Positions 61,534 to 64,000 of a stretch of 64,000 bases of DNA are shown piece after piece; within the stretch, counting starts at the first letter, position 1, and each line of letters begins with the position of its first letter. The DNA comes from Bondarzewia mesenterica. Its lineage: Eukaryota > Basidiomycota > Agaricomycetes > Russulales > Bondarzewiaceae. The stretch lies in assembly GCA_004802705.1 (NCBI GenBank), contig SGPL01000040.1:41227-105226 (forward strand), written 5' to 3'. Both the position numbers and the translations under genes were made by a program. The notes beneath the pieces are model-generated. The model was given only the letters and a program-made list of their open reading frames with translations, made no database searches and was not told the origin of the DNA.

Positions 61534-63316
61534 TCAAGGAATTCGCCACATAGCAATTCCAGACCGCTCTTTATCCACTTCATCCTTTACCGCCTTACTC
61601 TCTCCGCTCCTGATCGTGCCTGCAACAAATAACCTCAGTGCCGCCTTGACCGCATCTTTCTTGACCTCCTCCGAAGTCTCCTCATTCTCAGCTCCCTCCT
61701 TCCCGTCGATCTCCAGAACAACTCTCGCCCAATCGATGCACAAGTCCAAGAATTCGTATAGCACGCTCACAACTCCCTCGAATTTGCTGTCCGGATCCCC
61801 CTTCTTGTCCCCGTCGGGCAACGGTATCTTTGACAGATGCTCAAGTGTAAGTCCGTCCCAAGCAACCAGCGGTGCGCCCACTTTCACAGGAACGACAAGC
61901 GCGGGACACCCATTCAAGAGTTGATAGTACATCACGCTCTCTCCCGGTCGAGCACTTGTTGTCCAGAGGTGTCTGTGGGGCTTAAGTCCCACTACAAGGA
62001 GGACGAGGCGTCGAGGGGTTGGAGGGGGCGGGAGCGGGGTGAGTTTCGGCTCCGGAGAGGGTGTACGCGAGCGGGAGAAGACATTGGAGAGGGATGGAAG
62101 GTCCGGAAGGGACAGGTGGCCGAGTTTGTGGTGTTCCTCGGGCGATGGGGACGACGCAGGAGGAGAAGGGGAATCGGCAAACGTGAGAACGAGAGCCGAT
62201 TCTGCAAGGAGTGTCTCGCCAATCTTATAATCACCTGAGATAATTAGAATGTTATAGGACTTGTCAAACAAACACCTCAGCAATAGGATTGGTAATAGGC
62301 GCACCCGACAAGAATGGTCCGTGACAAAAGATAATGTCGGGACTCATCGATCGAGGGATGATCGGCCTGCGACCACTGGCAAATAGGTAAGGGGAGAACC
62401 ATCCCTTCTCTATGGCCAAATAATCTTTTACGGTCCCGAAAAGTGAGCTATCTCTGATGAGTAGAAGGACCCTTCCGTTAATGTCGCATTTATCGTATAA
62501 CGCAAGACTCGTACTTATGCAGACTGCTACGGTAGAACCCCAGCGAGGCGTCCTCGAGGGTGTGTTTAAACTTGAGAGTGATAAGGATGCTCTTGACATT
62601 GGTAGTCTCCAATGTCTTTGAATGGATGGGTATTATGGCTTTGATAGTTTTGTCAAAAACGAGGTCGTTCGCCACTTTAGCAGTCAGGTCGAAGCCCGCG
62701 TTCATCCCAATTTCTACAAGGATAGAGTCCCCCACAGTAGAGAGGATGACGTCCGATACGGGACCCATAACCGGTGCCGCGACGGCGGCCACTCCACCCT
62801 AACAAAGCCTGCACGGTTAGCTCAGGCAGGACGGTGATGCAGCGAGGTACTCACCGTAGCGGCGATGACGGTATGAACTGCAAGATCTCGGAAACGTATG
62901 CATGGCAAAAGGAATGGCGACGAATCACCCCACTGACGACATTATTGATGAGTGCCCGAGGTTGCCAAGATCAAGAAGCATGAGAACACACCGGGGAAAG
63001 GCATAGCACTGTAGTTCCAGCAGCCCGTAACGATTCGTATGACGATATCACGATCCTTCCGGTCATCGACTGAGAATTTCAGCACGGATCAGTTCCATCA
63101 CTCAATGCTCCGGGAGTCCAGACAACGTTCACTTCAAACAGGGAACGGAAACCAAGACCCATCTCTACCGGCACTGGGCAGACATCAAAGATGGTGGTAT
63201 GATATATGACTCACCCCGACGAGCTTCCTAACGATCCATGGCGCAGCTTTTTCTTCTTCCGCCTGCGGTACAGACGCAGGGTCGATGGGGCCAAGAGGCG
63301 AAGCGTCCGTACTCAT
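61534..63316 (-). CDS. Conserved-looking protein of unknown function, frame broken twice
   Basis: I cannot name the family. The C-terminal half is coherent: SYNILIISGDYKIGETLLAE, a Pro/Ser linker, PRRLVLLVVGLKPHRHLWTT, SVMYYQLLNGCPALVVPVKV and GAPLVAWDGLTLEHLSKIPL. Then come VSVLYEFLDLCIDWARVVLE and SGIAMWRIP at TGA (61534-61536). The N-terminal part gives VAAVAAPVMGPVSDVILSTV, AGFDLTAKVANDLVFDKTIK and ILITLKFKHTLEDASLGFY. The middle (CDINGRVLLLIRDSSLFGTV, GWFSPYLFASGRRPIIPRSM, SPDIIFCHGPFLSGAPITNP) is in another frame. Breaks fall near 62490-62520 and 62264-62275, and neither is bridged by an evident intron. Upstream exons up to MSTDASPLGPIDPASVP (start complement of 63314-63316) are plausible but unproven. 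Either a recent pseudogene or sequencing indels. Confidence 0.5.
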
Positions 63317-64000
63317 GTCTTGTCGAGTAAAAGAAAACCTCAACAAACAGCTGGTTTAGAAAACGCGATGCGATGCTCTGTGCAACGGCCGTTTCCACAA
63401 TTTCACCTCTTTCCACGAGGTACGGCAGCGATATCATGATCGCGATTGGCATCGTTGGACCATCTACTTCTCCTGAGTCTCAGTTACTGCCAATCTTCAG
63501 TCCAAAATTTCATGAATCGCTAAAGCATTTAGAACGAGAGTATTGGAAGTGGTATATAGGAGATGTTTCTTCGCAGTGTCGGAAGGGATGCCCTAAAGTT
63601 ATGGAATCCAGATAAACTGAAAGCTATTCACCCAACAACTTTTTGTCGAAAGTCTCGTTACGTAATCAGAATAAGCGGGACAAGTCCGCCATCGACACTT
63701 ATCTATGACAGATTGCATCCAGACAGGCATCAGGACTAGGGGAGCGCCGACCGTGTCGGCAGCGAACCTTGCTTGCGGGTTTTTAGCATACTCCATTGTG
63801 CGGAGGGGAGTTTTTTTTTGTAGAGTCGGAAAATGTAGACACGTATAACAGTTATGATTTTACAATATAGGTGACTGCAAATTTGTAAAATACAAAATAA
63901 AGAAAAAGAAGCATGTACAGAGGAGGTGCAAATAACGTGAAGGAAGATGAATGGGATTGTTGTTGGGCGTCGGATGTAGCTAAACCACGTAGACGTCGTA
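63317..64000. other. Window edge, possible 5' exons on the minus strand
   Basis: Minus-strand frames read MEYAKNPQARFAADTVGAPL then VLMPVWMQSVID (ATG complement of 63794-63796), and further on ISLPYLVERGEIVETAVAQS then IASRFLNQLFVE (63360-63440). Both look coding and could be earlier exons of the gene at 61534-63316 or of a separate one. Splice links are not clear. The last 170 bp is AT-rich with a T run at 63811-63819 and no coding signal. Confidence 0.35.

Overview
The window looks like nuclear DNA of a filamentous basidiomycete, most likely an Agaricomycete. Genes are split by many short GT..AG introns (about 45-60 nt), lie close together on both strands, and encode typical fungal proteins: a QDE-1-type RNA-dependent RNA polymerase, a Gti1/Pac2 (WOPR) regulator, a fungal GH51 arabinofuranosidase and an expanded-family G-alpha subunit. 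No bacterial operon, rRNA, tRNA or CRISPR array was seen. Ambiguous bases (n) lie at about 1.7-3.4 kb and 14.4 kb, and several frame breaks sit in or near G/C runs, so part of the apparent gene damage may be assembly error.

Layout. 1-7.9 kb: the 3' end of cytosolic prolyl-tRNA synthetase, an RNA-dependent RNA polymerase, then a head-to-head aldo/keto reductase and DJ-1/PfpI pair. 7.9-14 kb: a secreted GH51 arabinofuranosidase divergent from a MutY DNA glycosylase. 14-16.1 kb: a possible, unresolved secreted/GPI-type gene. 16.7-23.3 kb: Enp2/NOL10 (ribosome biogenesis), a His-rich coiled-coil protein of unknown role, and an Erv29/SURF4 cargo receptor. 23.3-31 kb: a gene-poor stretch with a wrecked family III CoA-transferase and a second decayed Cys-rich reading frame. 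31-43 kb: a WOPR transcription factor, a small unknown protein, a DNAJC11-like J protein head-to-head with SAM50, an unknown Pro/Ser-rich protein and the TORC2 subunit Sin1/Avo1. 43.7-60.4 kb: tRNA m5C methyltransferase Ncl1/Trm4, an acidic protein with an EF-hand-like end, a PMP3 proteolipid, a non-canonical G-alpha and a La-motif protein. 61.5-63.8 kb: a conserved-looking protein whose frame is broken at two places.

Most genes are unrelated housekeeping or regulatory genes. Two divergent pairs look functionally coherent. DNAJC11-like and SAM50 are known partners at the mitochondrial outer membrane/MIB bridge in animals and here share about 130 bp between start codons. Aldo/keto reductase and DJ-1 are two reactive-carbonyl defence families and share about 200 bp. 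I found no clearly new defence or mobile system. The most unusual signals are these gene pairs, the decayed region, a recurring GTTGACGTT/AACGTT motif in non-coding DNA, and frame breaks that look compensating.
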